Part shown: positions 1 to 7,751 of the stretch, piece after piece
Layout of the letters: the number at the start of each line of letters is the position of its first letter
How positions within the stretch are numbered: position 1 is the stretch's first letter
Assembly (NCBI GenBank): GCA_910578035.1
Contig: CAJTOB010000076.1
Coordinates: 1-8,867 of the forward strand
DNA length: 8,867 nt
Origin: an uncultured Muribaculaceae bacterium
Lineage (GTDB): Bacteria; Bacteroidota; Bacteroidia; Bacteroidales; Muribaculaceae
Direction: 5' to 3'
Position numbers and translations under genes: made by a program
The notes under the pieces: model-generated
Told to the model about the DNA's origin: nothing
Databases searched by the model: none
The model's input: only the letters and a program-made list of their open reading frames with translations

Positions 1-49
1 TACGCCCCGTGTGGACTTTCACCACAGATGTATGACATGCCCGCCATAC
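1..49 (-). mobile_element. 5' end of a class C group II intron (partial, runs off the window)
   Basis: Read on the minus strand from position 49, the sequence begins GTATG (group II 5' consensus GUGYG with one change). It has GGCATG at intron nt 9-14, the same spacing as in the Oceanobacillus iheyensis IIC intron as I recall it. Then comes a hairpin TGTGG/CCACA (plus 10-14 and 22-26) whose loop TGAAAGT differs by one base from that intron's UGAGAGU loop. It lies immediately after the T-run of an intrinsic terminator, which is the known insertion preference of class C introns. A reverse transcriptase/maturase and domains V-VI would lie to the left of the window and are not seen. The main alternative is another structured RNA, since only 49 nt are visible. 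Confidence 0.7.
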
Positions 50-81
50 AAAAAAATTGATTTGTCTCCCGACAAACCAAT
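50..81 (-). terminator. Intrinsic terminator ending the parA-to-MATE operon
   Basis: On the minus strand, an 11-bp stem (arms 81-71 and 66-56, with one G-U wobble) closes a GGGA tetraloop (70-67) and is followed by an uninterrupted T-run to position 50. On the plus strand the wobble becomes an A-C mismatch and there is no T-tract, so the signal is directional. It is the only good terminator downstream of the MATE stop codon, giving a 3' UTR of about 200 nt. It also appears to be the target hairpin of the group IIC intron that begins at the next base. Confidence 0.85.
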
Positions 82-119
82 CCAGTTAACCTTAAATCTA
101 TACCATGAAAAACACATTG

Positions 120-150
120 CAAAGGTAATACCTTTGGCTATACCATGCAA
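120..150 (-). promoter_or_regulatory. Promoter-like palindrome between the MATE gene and the terminator
   Basis: A near-perfect palindrome (7-bp arms CAAAGGT/ACCTTTG, 120-126 and 130-136, 3-nt centre) contains TACCTTTG on both strands, a match to the Bacteroidetes -7 box TAnnTTTG. On the minus strand only, a TTG lies 20 bp upstream (148-150), at a suitable -33 distance. Transcription from it would reach the terminator after about 60 nt, suggesting a small RNA or a promoter for what lies to the left. A 10-bp direct repeat CTATACCATG (98-107 and 138-147) flanks the palindrome. Function is not established. The rest of 82-253 is AT-rich and shows no gene. Confidence 0.3.
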
Positions 151-253
151 GTATTTTGCGGCAAAATGTCTTTCTTTTAATATATATTAACAATATAAGT
201 CTCTTAATATTTATTTTGAATTGCTTTTTGGTGGAAGTAGACACTATTGGCTT

Positions 254-1558
254 TCATTTTGACACAATCGATTTTCCAAACGAAAAGCGGAAGAACAAAC
301 TTTCGGCCACACCCCTTGCTGCAAGGTAGGCGCAGAACGCAAGCCAAAGAGCATCGTTGGCAAACACCGGTGTGAAAATGAAGTAAATGAGAAAAAAAAT
401 GAGCATGGCAATTGCCATGGCATACAGCATGGCACGTGTCCGCGTGAGGCCAATGAGAATGCCATCCCAGATAAATGCAAGAAATCCGCATACTGGCACC
501 GCCACAGCCCAAGGCAGATAGCGGTGTGCGACCGCCACAACTTGCGGGTCTTCGGCAAGAAGGCTCATGAACACATCGCCAACAGATGCGTACAGAAGCG
601 CAAAGACCGCAGCGAAAACGATGCCGATAAGCACAAGCGAACGTATGAGCGAACGCAGAGAGCCTCTGTCGCCACTGCCATAATATTTTCCGGCAAGAGC
701 CTCGCCGGCGAAAGCAAAACCGTCCATAAAGAACGAGAAGAGCATGAAGAGTTGCAACAGCAGAGCATTGGCGGCAAGAATGTCTACACTCCGCCGTGCA
801 CCGGCATGGGTAAACCACAGAGTTACTGCCACAAGGCAGGCCGTGCGGAAGAATATATCGGTATTTATGCGGAAAAACGCCAGCAACTGTTTCCTTCGGA
901 AAATCTCGATTACGGGAGGGCGGACCGGTCTATATTTTCTGAATACTATAGCCAGCCCAAGAAGGGCGCCGAGCCATTGCGCTGCCATAGTTCCTACGGC
1001 GACACCCTCTATTTTTAGCCCGAATCCGAATACGAGCGAGACGCTTAGCGCGATGTTGACAATATTTATGACAATAGCTATCCACATCGGTGCCGTGGAG
1101 TTCTGCATGCCTATAAACCAGCCGGTGAGTGCATAACTTATCATAACGGCCGGTGCGCCGCAGATGCAAATGGCGAAATAATGTGAGGCCAGAGCCTGGG
1201 TTGCATCGTCGGCGTCCATGAATGCAAGCACGTATTTGCCGCAAGGGGCGCCGACACATAACAGGCCCAAGCCGATGATAGCAGCCACGGCAAGGGAGCG
1301 CCAAAAGATGAGGGCTACGGCTTTGGCATTGCCTGCGCCATATGCCTGGGCAGTCGGGCCGGAGGTGCCCATACGGAGAAAGTTGAACAGCCAGTAGAGA
1401 ATATTGAAGACGGTGCCTCCGAGAGCGATAGCGCCTATATAAACGGCAGCGCCGATGTGGCCTGTTACGGCCACATCGACGAGTCCGAGTATAGGTGTCG
1501 TTATGTTCGAGACTATGGCAGGGATTGCGATAGCCCTTATTTCACGACTGTGTTTCAT
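254..1558 (-). CDS. MATE-family multidrug/cation exporter, DinF subgroup
   Basis: This 434-residue inner-membrane transporter is of normal length for the MATE family, which exports drugs or metabolites in exchange for H+ or Na+; the substrate here is unknown. Almost the whole chain is hydrophobic, consistent with about 12 membrane segments. The first segment carries VDVAVTGHIG (27-36), with an Asp at 28 typical of the family. DinF-type signatures are FLRMGTSGPTAQAYG (60-74) and DGFAFAGEALAGKYYG (279-294), each at the start of one of the two homologous halves. The ATG shares ATGA with the stop codon of the upstream OPT gene (4-bp overlap), which suggests translational coupling. It is the last gene of the cluster. 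The family call is firm; 'DinF' refers to the subgroup and does not imply SOS control. Confidence 0.93.
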   Translation of the reverse strand: MKHSREIRAIAIPAIVSNITTPILGLVDVAVTGHIGAAVYIGAIALGGTVFNILYWLFNFLRMGTSGPTAQAYGAGNAKAVALIFWRSLAVAAIIGLGLLCVGAPCGKYVLAFMDADDATQALASHYFAICICGAPAVMISYALTGWFIGMQNSTAPMWIAIVINIVNIALSVSLVFGFGLKIEGVAVGTMAAQWLGALLGLAIVFRKYRPVRPPVIEIFRRKQLLAFFRINTDIFFRTACLVAVTLWFTHAGARRSVDILAANALLLQLFMLFSFFMDGFAFAGEALAGKYYGSGDRGSLRSLIRSLVLIGIVFAAVFALLYASVGDVFMSLLAEDPQVVAVAHRYLPWAVAVPVCGFLAFIWDGILIGLTRTRAMLYAMAIAMLIFFLIYFIFTPVFANDALWLAFCAYLAARGVAESLFFRFSFGKSIVSK

Positions 1559-3549
1559 GCCTTGCGGCCTGTGCGGGTCGAGGCGAAGTAGAGATAGCCG
1601 ATAATTGCGGCATAAGCCACGATACCGAGAATCTGCGGGCCAAATTCGAGACCGTTAGACGGCACTTCCTTGCCGCACATGATGGTGATGGCTGCAAATA
1701 CGCCGAAGAGAGCGCCACCTGCGATGAGGCCCGATGATATGAGAGTACCGCGGTCGTTGCGGGCTTTATTGACGGCTTCGTCTTTAGAGCTGTGGTTTAC
1801 AAACCACGACACGAGGCCGCCTACGAGCATGGGTGTGTTGAGCTGAAGAGGCAGGAACATACCGAGGCAGAACGCAAGCGCAGGCACACCAAGCCAGTTG
1901 AGAATCAGGGCGAGAATAGCGCCGACGATGTATAGCGTCCAGGGAGTTTCGCCACCCATCATCATCGGTTCGATTACTTTTGCCATAGCGTTGGCCTGAG
2001 GCGCGGCCATGGCACCTTCGCCGGTGAAGCCGTAGACGTTGTTGAGCATAAGCATTACGGCTCCGACAGTAGCAGCCGAAACAAGTGTGCCGAGGAATTT
2101 CCAGCTTTCCTGTTTCTTGGGTGTTGAGCCGAGCCAGTAGCCGATTTTGAGGTCGGTGACGAACCCGCCGGCCATTGAAAGCGCCGTGCAGACAACACCG
2201 CCAAGAACCATTGCGGCAACGATTCCGGAGGTGCCGTTGAGACCGATGGCAACGAACACGCCCGAGGCGATGATGAGAGTCATGAGTGTCATGCCGCTCA
2301 CGGGGTTGCTGCCGACAATGGCGATTGCATTGGCTGCCACAGTGGTGAAGAGGAAGGCGATGACAGTGACTACGAGCCATGCGACAAGCGCCTGCCAAAA
2401 AGTATGGATTACTCCAATCCAGAAGAACAGCAGGACGCCGACAAGAGCTATAGCTGTGAAATATGCAATGTGCTTCATCGAAATATCGAGTTGCCAGCGG
2501 TTGGTTTTGCCGGCTGCCGAAGCACCTTTAAGTTCGCGGGCGGCGAGACCGACAGCACCGCCGATGATGCTGCGCGATTTCACGATTCCGATGATACCGG
2601 CCATGGCAATGCCTCCGATACCAATCATGCGGGCATATTCGCTGAAGATGGCACCGGGGCTCATGGCGGCTATTTCGGCCGAGCCATATGTTCCCATCAG
2701 GGGTATCACGAACCACCACACGAATATGGAGCCGGCAAATATTACAAATGCGTATTTGAGACCGACAATATAACCGAGGCCGAGCACAGCCGCGCCTGTG
2801 TTGCACGAAAGAACGAATTTAGTCTTGTCGGCAAGAGTCTGGCCCCAGCCGTAGGCCGTTGTCGTAATGCTCTCAGCCCACCAGCCGAAAGTGGCGACAA
2901 TATAGTCGTAGATACCGCCGATGAGCGATGCCACAACCAGTAGTTTAGCCTGGCCGCCGGAGGCATTCTGCTTAGAGGCCTCTCCACTGACAAGCACCTG
3001 AGTTGTTGCGGTGGCTTCGGGGAAGGGATATTTGCCGTGCATGTCCTTTACGAAATACTTGCGGAAAGGAATGAAAAACAGAATGCCAAGCACACCGCCG
3101 AAGAGGGAACTGAGGAAGACTTCGAGGAAGTTGACAGTGATTTCGGGATGTGTGGCCTGAAGAATGTAAAGAGCAGGAAGAGTGAAGATTGTACCGGCCA
3201 CAATAACGCCGGAGCAAGCGCCGATAGACTGAATGATAACGTTCTGGCCGAGAGGATTTTTCTTTTTGAGGTAGCCGGATAGACCGACGGCGATAATGGC
3301 GATAGGAATTGCAGCCTCGAACACCTGGCCGACCTTCAGCCCAAGATAAGCGGCGGCAGCACTGAACACTACGGCCAGGATAAGGCCTGTAATGACGGAA
3401 TAGGGCGTAACCTCGGCATATTCACGCGCGGGGTGCATGAGCGGACGGTATTCTTCGTCGGCTCCAAGTTCTCTGAACGCGTTTTCCGGCAAATCGATAG
3501 GATCGACATCGGCAGCCGGAATGTCGTAGTCTTTTTGATTACTTTTCAT
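1555..3549 (-). CDS. OPT-family oligopeptide transporter
   Basis: The product is a 664-residue polytopic membrane protein of the OPT family, prokaryotic type, which couples uptake of small peptides (or metal chelates in related YSL proteins) to the proton gradient. A hydrophilic N-terminus of about 48 residues is followed by many hydrophobic segments. Family signatures are NPLGQNVIIQSIG (98-110) running into FTLPALY (122-128), KYPFPEATAT (173-182), GSNPVSGMT (413-421) and DLKIGYWLGSTPKKQ (466-480). It starts 14 bp after the mltD stop codon and overlaps the MATE gene by 4 bp, so it should be co-transcribed with both. Placement behind a murein hydrolase could reflect uptake of peptides released from the cell wall, but that is inference. 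The substrate cannot be told from sequence. Confidence 0.94.
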   Translation of the reverse strand: MKSNQKDYDIPAADVDPIDLPENAFRELGADEEYRPLMHPAREYAEVTPYSVITGLILAVVFSAAAAYLGLKVGQVFEAAIPIAIIAVGLSGYLKKKNPLGQNVIIQSIGACSGVIVAGTIFTLPALYILQATHPEITVNFLEVFLSSLFGGVLGILFFIPFRKYFVKDMHGKYPFPEATATTQVLVSGEASKQNASGGQAKLLVVASLIGGIYDYIVATFGWWAESITTTAYGWGQTLADKTKFVLSCNTGAAVLGLGYIVGLKYAFVIFAGSIFVWWFVIPLMGTYGSAEIAAMSPGAIFSEYARMIGIGGIAMAGIIGIVKSRSIIGGAVGLAARELKGASAAGKTNRWQLDISMKHIAYFTAIALVGVLLFFWIGVIHTFWQALVAWLVVTVIAFLFTTVAANAIAIVGSNPVSGMTLMTLIIASGVFVAIGLNGTSGIVAAMVLGGVVCTALSMAGGFVTDLKIGYWLGSTPKKQESWKFLGTLVSAATVGAVMLMLNNVYGFTGEGAMAAPQANAMAKVIEPMMMGGETPWTLYIVGAILALILNWLGVPALAFCLGMFLPLQLNTPMLVGGLVSWFVNHSSKDEAVNKARNDRGTLISSGLIAGGALFGVFAAITIMCGKEVPSNGLEFGPQILGIVAYAAIIGYLYFASTRTGRKA

Positions 3550-3563
3550 AGCGTATTGACTGG

Positions 3564-5240
3564 TTAGGGAATAGACAGGCGCTGTCCGGCCTGGATGTTA
3601 TTGTTTTTCAGATTATTCGCTTTTTTGATTTTATCGACGGTCGTGCCGTAGCGGGCAGCGATTTTCGAAAGGTTTTCGCCTTTGCGCACTCTGTGGACAC
3701 GAGGAGCGGCCGCTTCCTGCTTCTTTTGAGGCTTAGCCTGAGTCTGCTGGGGTTTCGGCGCAGGACGGGGCTTCTCTTCAACCTTTTTCTCTTCTTTGGG
3801 AGCGCTGAAAGCAGCTTCGACAGAGCCGGCCACGCTCAGAGAGTCGGGAGTGGCTGCAGACACGCTGTCGGGGTGTTCAATAGGTGCTATGATAGCGGTA
3901 TCAGCTACCTGCACGGGAGTTTCCTGCTTGATTTCCTCCGTTTTGGGCTTGTAGACGCGACGAGTGCTCACAATCTTGAGTTTCTTTCCGGCCTTGACAC
4001 TCTTGCCGACACGGTTGTATTTGCGAATATCGGCGACCGACACGCCGTATTTACGCGCGATTTTCGACAGAGTCTCGCCCTTCTTGACAGTATGCCACTT
4101 CACGACTTCCTCGTCGTAGTACTCTCCCTTTGAGTCGCGTCCGGTTGAAGCACCTGAAGCAGGCTCTACGACCCCGCGCCGTGAGTATTTGGTGGCGTTG
4201 TGATTTACTATCGAATCCTCGTTGACAATATAGGCATAGGCCTGCAGCGAGGGAAGTACAAGGGAATAGGGGCGTATATCGCCGGGAATGAGGTCTGTAC
4301 GGAACTGCGGATTGAGCGCACGCAGTTCGGCCACAGGGATATCCATGACCTGCGAAATCTGGTCGAAATGCACACGGCGGGTCACATGGACTGTGTCAGT
4401 TACGAGCGGACGACGAGCAAGGGCCGGCGATATGTTATGGTCCTTGTGATAGTTCATTATATAGTTTGCGGCTATAAATGTAGGCACATAGCCGCGTGTT
4501 TCTGGGGGCAGGAAGGGGTATATTTCCCAGAAGTCGTGCTTGCCGTCGCCGGCACGGCGGAGAGCCTTGTTGACGTTGCCCGGACCGCAATTATACGCCG
4601 CTATGGCGAGCGACCAGTCGTCGTATGTCTGATAGAGCTGTTTGAGATAACGGGCGGCAGCATCGGAGGCAAGATACGGGTCGCGACGCTGGTCTACAAG
4701 CGAATTGATTTCCAAACCAAGTCCTTTAGCTGTAGGGGGCATGAACTGCCAAAGGCCCCCGGCTCCGGCCTTGGAAACGGCTGTAGGAACCAGAGCCGAT
4801 TCGATGACGGGAAGATACTTCAGTTCGAGAGGCATTTTATGGCGTTCGAGCGCAGCCTCGAAAATAGGCATATAGTAGAGGCTGAGACCGAGCATGTTCT
4901 CTACCAGCTGCGGACGGTTGGCGTAGTAGCGGATAGCGCTTTTGACGAGCGAGTTGAAAGGCATCTCGATGACAGTGGGGAGTTTGCCGAGGCGCTCAAT
5001 AAGCAGGTCGTCGTCGAACTTGCCTGTATTCTTTTTATCGGCTTCATAGTCGAGAACGATATAGTTCTTGAGATACCAGTCCTCGAGCATAGTTTTGGTG
5101 TTTGTCTCGCAGCTTTCGGGCATGATCAGCGAGGATTCGAGCGAAGCATCGCTGACCGAAAGCACAGACTGAGCCGAAGCCCCTCCGTAAACGAAGATGG
5201 CACCGGCTGCCGCAAGAAATATTTTGAGAGAATTATTCAT
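3564..5240 (-). CDS. mltD: Membrane-bound lytic murein transglycosylase with LysM domains (MltD-like)
   Basis: This 558-residue exported enzyme would cleave the MurNAc-GlcNAc bond of peptidoglycan to give 1,6-anhydro ends. Residues 1-23 form a signal peptide ending AxA before Q24, with no lipobox Cys. The SLT domain spans about 115-260: the catalytic Glu is E147 in PVIESAL, followed by AVSKAGAGGLWQFMPPTAKGLG (154-175) and AIAAYNCGPGNVNKAL (212-227), all classic family-1 motifs. A degenerate LysM-like stretch lies around 283-330. A clear LysM follows at about 381-425. After a Pro/Lys/Gln-rich linker (480-512) a second clear LysM occupies 515-558. The first ATG that gives a full signal peptide is used. 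It lies 26 bp after the DUF5683 gene and 14 bp before the OPT gene. Confidence 0.95.
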   Translation of the reverse strand: MNNSLKIFLAAAGAIFVYGGASAQSVLSVSDASLESSLIMPESCETNTKTMLEDWYLKNYIVLDYEADKKNTGKFDDDLLIERLGKLPTVIEMPFNSLVKSAIRYYANRPQLVENMLGLSLYYMPIFEAALERHKMPLELKYLPVIESALVPTAVSKAGAGGLWQFMPPTAKGLGLEINSLVDQRRDPYLASDAAARYLKQLYQTYDDWSLAIAAYNCGPGNVNKALRRAGDGKHDFWEIYPFLPPETRGYVPTFIAANYIMNYHKDHNISPALARRPLVTDTVHVTRRVHFDQISQVMDIPVAELRALNPQFRTDLIPGDIRPYSLVLPSLQAYAYIVNEDSIVNHNATKYSRRGVVEPASGASTGRDSKGEYYDEEVVKWHTVKKGETLSKIARKYGVSVADIRKYNRVGKSVKAGKKLKIVSTRRVYKPKTEEIKQETPVQVADTAIIAPIEHPDSVSAATPDSLSVAGSVEAAFSAPKEEKKVEEKPRPAPKPQQTQAKPQKKQEAAAPRVHRVRKGENLSKIAARYGTTVDKIKKANNLKNNNIQAGQRLSIP

Positions 5241-5266
5241 CAGAGGTATGATAATTATAGGTCATA

Positions 5267-6025
5267 TCAGAATGTAATGGCCCAGGCCAGGCCGAAAGAA
5301 GGTTTCTCGCCGCGAGCCTCCTGAAAGATAATCGGAGTGACGTCCATACTGAGTTCGGGGGTGAGGTCGAAGTGCGAGAGTGAGGCGTCTACATAAGCAT
5401 CGACCATAGCGAGAAGATATACGCCGACCATAGATATGATGCATAGGTCGCGATTGCGTCTGTAGTAATTCTTACGCGACTGGAGAACATTGGTGAGCCA
5501 TGTGCGGTCGAGGTCACCCTCCTGTGTTGTCGGCGGAAAGAAGTTCATGTATGAGTTTGTGGAAGGGTCGTTGTCCATTATGTCGCGATAGGCGCGAGTA
5601 TAGTCGTCGAGCATGTTGTTGTTCCACGAGGTTGCGTAAACAAGCCCCATGTATCCACCGACAATAATAGGCAGTTTCCAGTACCGTCGATTGTAGATTT
5701 GTCCGAGGCCCGGAAAGAGCGCCGACAGCCACACGGCTCGTGTAGGGTCCGGGTTGAAAACGATTTCGCGCTCTTCCCAGCGGTCGTATGGCGACTCCTT
5801 CATAATGCTGTCGGCAATAGCTGTCATAGTAGAATCGGCACTCAGGCCGGTCTCGCCAAGAGTCACTTCCACGTTTGCCGGAGCATCGGCAATAGAATCG
5901 GTGATATTATGGGCCGTTCTGGCAGGCATATGACGGTTCTCCTGAGCAGAAAGCGTATTGCTCAGAAAGAAAATGGCTGAAATACAGAAAGCGTATTGCA
6001 GAAATGTAGACAGTCTTTTATTCAT
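5267..6025 (-). CDS. DUF5683 domain membrane protein
   Basis: The product is a 252-residue exported or membrane protein of unknown function. I place the start at 6025: it gives a signal peptide (residues 1-28, LSNTLSAQ at the end) and overlaps parB by only 8 bp. An in-frame ATG at 6268 would add 81 Ser/Lys-rich residues encoded wholly inside parB and is unlikely. The core matches DUF5683: PDPTRAVWLSALFPGLGQIYNRRYWKLP (92-119), running into a hydrophobic segment (120-132), then NYYRRNRDL (186-194) and a second hydrophobic segment with VYLLAMVDAYVDASLSHFD (202-220). It ends 26 bp before mltD. As I recall, the gene sits between parB and mltD across Bacteroidales, suggesting an envelope role linked to cell-cycle genes. 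The family call is good; the function is unknown. Confidence 0.88.
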   Translation of the reverse strand: MNKRLSTFLQYAFCISAIFFLSNTLSAQENRHMPARTAHNITDSIADAPANVEVTLGETGLSADSTMTAIADSIMKESPYDRWEEREIVFNPDPTRAVWLSALFPGLGQIYNRRYWKLPIIVGGYMGLVYATSWNNNMLDDYTRAYRDIMDNDPSTNSYMNFFPPTTQEGDLDRTWLTNVLQSRKNYYRRNRDLCIISMVGVYLLAMVDAYVDASLSHFDLTPELSMDVTPIIFQEARGEKPSFGLAWAITF

Positions 6026-6908
6026 CGTGCTGCTTAAGCGAATCGAAGAGAGTGATGAGGCGTTCGAGCTCTTTTTCGTCTTTGAAAGAGAATGTGATGC
6101 GTCCTCGGCCTTTGCTGTCGCAGTTGAACTGGACGGGTGTTCGGAAAACAGTAGAAAGATGGCGTTTAAGCACATCATAGTCGTCCGATTGGATACGTGC
6201 GGGCTTTTTGGCGCCTTCGGCGTTTTCCTCGGCCGCTTTCTGATAGGCTTTTGCAAGCTCCTCGACATTGCGGACCGACAGATGTTTTTTCAGAATCTCA
6301 TTATAAAGTTTCAACTGAAGCGCAGGGTCTGAAATTGTGAGAAGTGCCCGCGCATGGCCCATGTCTACTCTCTTGTCGCGGAGGCCCAACTGTACTTCGG
6401 CCGGAAGCTTGAGTAGGCGGAGGAAATTTGCGACAGTAGCGCGTTTTTTGCCAATGCGCTCGCTGAGGCGTTCCTGAGTGAGGTTATATTGGTCGATGAG
6501 CTTCTTGAATGTCAGGGCGATTTCGATGGCGTTGAGGTCCTCGCGCTGGATATTCTCGATGAGAGCCATTTCGGTAAGTTCAGCTTCGTTCGCAGTGCGG
6601 ATATATGCCGGAACCGAAGACAATCCCGCCATCATGGCAGCACGATAACGGCGCTCACCGGCAATAATCTGGTATGTGTCTGCGCCTGTTTTGCGAAGCG
6701 ACAATGGCTGGATAATGCCGAGTTGAGCAATAGAAGCGGCAAGTTCTTCGAGAGCCTCGGGGTCGAAAGACGTACGGGGCTGGTCGGGATTCGGCGAAAT
6801 AGCGTCGAGAGGCACTTCTGTGATGGCCGACGAACCGCGAGCGGGTGCATCATCCATAGATATGAGCGAGTCGAGACCTCGCCCGAGGGCATTACGTTTC
6901 AGTGCCAT
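6018..6908 (-). CDS. parB: Chromosome partitioning protein ParB (CTPase, parS-binding)
   Basis: This 296-residue cytoplasmic protein, of normal length, binds parS sites near the origin, loads as a CTP-dependent sliding clamp and is moved by ParA. The N-terminus (KRNALGRGLDSLI, 4-16) is the ParA-stimulating tail typical of ParB. The CTP-binding region includes the box IISPNPDQPRT-like segment (37-46) and GERRYRA (84-90), then ENIQRE (118-123). The helix-turn-helix that reads parS lies at about 142-170 (LTQERLSERIGKKRATVANFLRLLKLP). The C-terminus (about 240-296) fits the dimerisation domain. It starts 2 bp after the parA stop codon and its 3' end overlaps the DUF5683 start by 8 bp. Confidence 0.97.
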   Translation of the reverse strand: MALKRNALGRGLDSLISMDDAPARGSSAITEVPLDAISPNPDQPRTSFDPEALEELAASIAQLGIIQPLSLRKTGADTYQIIAGERRYRAAMMAGLSSVPAYIRTANEAELTEMALIENIQREDLNAIEIALTFKKLIDQYNLTQERLSERIGKKRATVANFLRLLKLPAEVQLGLRDKRVDMGHARALLTISDPALQLKLYNEILKKHLSVRNVEELAKAYQKAAEENAEGAKKPARIQSDDYDVLKRHLSTVFRTPVQFNCDSKGRGRITFSFKDEKELERLITLFDSLKQHDE

Positions 6909-6910
6909 GG

Positions 6911-7690
6911 TTATTTGTGTTTCTTACGTGAATTTTTAGCTATCAACTCTTTTGCCAGAAGTATATGGCTCGTGGCTCCACGGCTTTCAGAATCATAGAG
7001 AAGAGCAGGCAGGCCATGGCTCGGAGCCTCGCTGAGGCGGATATTTCGCGGAATGACGGTATTGAACACCATTTCGGCGAAATGGCCCTTGAGCTCTTCG
7101 TAGATCTGATTGGCAAGGCGCAGACGGGCATCATACATCGTCAGGAGGAAGCCTTCTATCTCAAGAGCAGGATTGAGACGGCTCTTGATAATGCGGATAG
7201 TATTGAGGAGCTTACTGATACCCTCCAGCGCAAAATATTCAGCCTGAACAGGAATGATGACCGAATCTGCCGCCGTAAGGGCATTGACAGTAATGAGGCC
7301 GAGAGACGGAGAGCAGTCGATGATTATAAAATCGTATTTATCTTTAACGGGTGCGAGCATGGTCTCGAGCACACGCTCTCGATTGGGCTTGCCAATAAGC
7401 TCAATCTCAGCGCCGGCGAGATCAATACGCGAGCCGACAAGGAACAGACCGTCCATGCAAGTAGGCACTTCCGACCCTTCGAGAGGATAACCGTCGACCA
7501 TACATTCATATATCGAGGAGGCCATTGTACGGGGGTCGATTCCGTAGCCCGAAGTCGCATTGGCCTGGGGATCGGCATCGATAATCAACACCTTCTTACC
7601 TTCGGCGGCGAGAGAGGCCGCCAGGTTGATTGTAGTTGTGGTTTTGCCTACGCCACCTTTTTGGTTGGCTATGGCTATGATTTTTCCCAT
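6911..7690 (-). CDS. parA: Chromosome partitioning ATPase ParA (Soj family)
   Basis: This 259-residue cytoplasmic ATPase dimerises on DNA when bound to ATP and drives segregation of ParB-parS complexes. The deviant Walker A motif KGGVGKTT (11-18) with its signature Lys at 11, the A' motif DADPQ (38-42) and Walker B IIIDCSP (122-128) are all intact, as is PRNIRLSEAPSHG (214-226). The start at 7690 gives the canonical MGKIIAIANQKGG terminus. An ATG at 7999 would add 103 hydrophobic residues across the promoter region and overlap the tRNA promoter, so it is rejected. It is the first gene of the minus-strand operon, with a probable promoter about 20 bp upstream and a parS-like dyad over that promoter that may allow control by ParB. 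Confidence 0.97.
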   Translation of the reverse strand: MGKIIAIANQKGGVGKTTTTINLAASLAAEGKKVLIIDADPQANATSGYGIDPRTMASSIYECMVDGYPLEGSEVPTCMDGLFLVGSRIDLAGAEIELIGKPNRERVLETMLAPVKDKYDFIIIDCSPSLGLITVNALTAADSVIIPVQAEYFALEGISKLLNTIRIIKSRLNPALEIEGFLLTMYDARLRLANQIYEELKGHFAEMVFNTVIPRNIRLSEAPSHGLPALLYDSESRGATSHILLAKELIAKNSRKKHK

Positions 7691-7708
7691 ATTATATAAA
7701 CATATGTG

Positions 7709-7740
7709 CAAAGTAAGCAAATAATCGTGAAACACGAAAA
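7709..7740 (-). promoter_or_regulatory. Probable parA operon promoter
   Basis: On the minus strand TTACTTTGC (-7-like box, plus 7708-7716; consensus TAnnTTTG with one change) lies 18 bp upstream of the parA ATG. A TTTT (plus 7737-7740) lies 20 bp further upstream, at the -33 distance but not a TTTG. This would give a leader of only about 10-15 nt, common in Bacteroidetes. It is the best candidate in the region upstream of parA but is not a perfect consensus. Confidence 0.45.
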
Positions 7741-7751
7741 CTTTGTTCCAC
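7727..7751. promoter_or_regulatory. Dyad of two parS-like half-sites over the parA promoter
   Basis: GTGAAACA (7727-7734) and TGTTCCAC (7744-7751) each match one half of the parS consensus TGTTNCACGTGNAACA, but stand in the reverse order with 9 bp between them, so they do not form a standard parS. One half lies in the promoter spacer and the other just upstream of the -33 position. The inner part also reads as TCGTG-AAA-CACGA (7725-7737). It is a candidate operator for ParB or another repressor; binding is inferred, not shown. Confidence 0.35.

Noticed and set aside
524..1018. Plus-strand open frame opposite the MATE gene
   Set aside because: The translation is a charged, low-quality shadow of a membrane-protein gene with no recognisable domain.
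4200..5324. Long plus-strand open frame (374 codons) opposite mltD
   Set aside because: It lies entirely antisense to mltD, whose signal peptide, catalytic Glu and LysM motifs are unmistakable. The translation shows no known domain and looks like a high-GC shadow frame.
6026..6268. N-terminal extension of the DUF5683 protein inside parB
   Set aside because: It would place 81 Ser/Lys-rich residues before a clean signal peptide and overlap parB by 251 bp; the start at 6025 is far more likely.
6920..6940. ACGTGA core resembling parS near the parA 3' end
   Set aside because: Only about 10 of 16 positions fit the parS consensus, so it is not a credible site.
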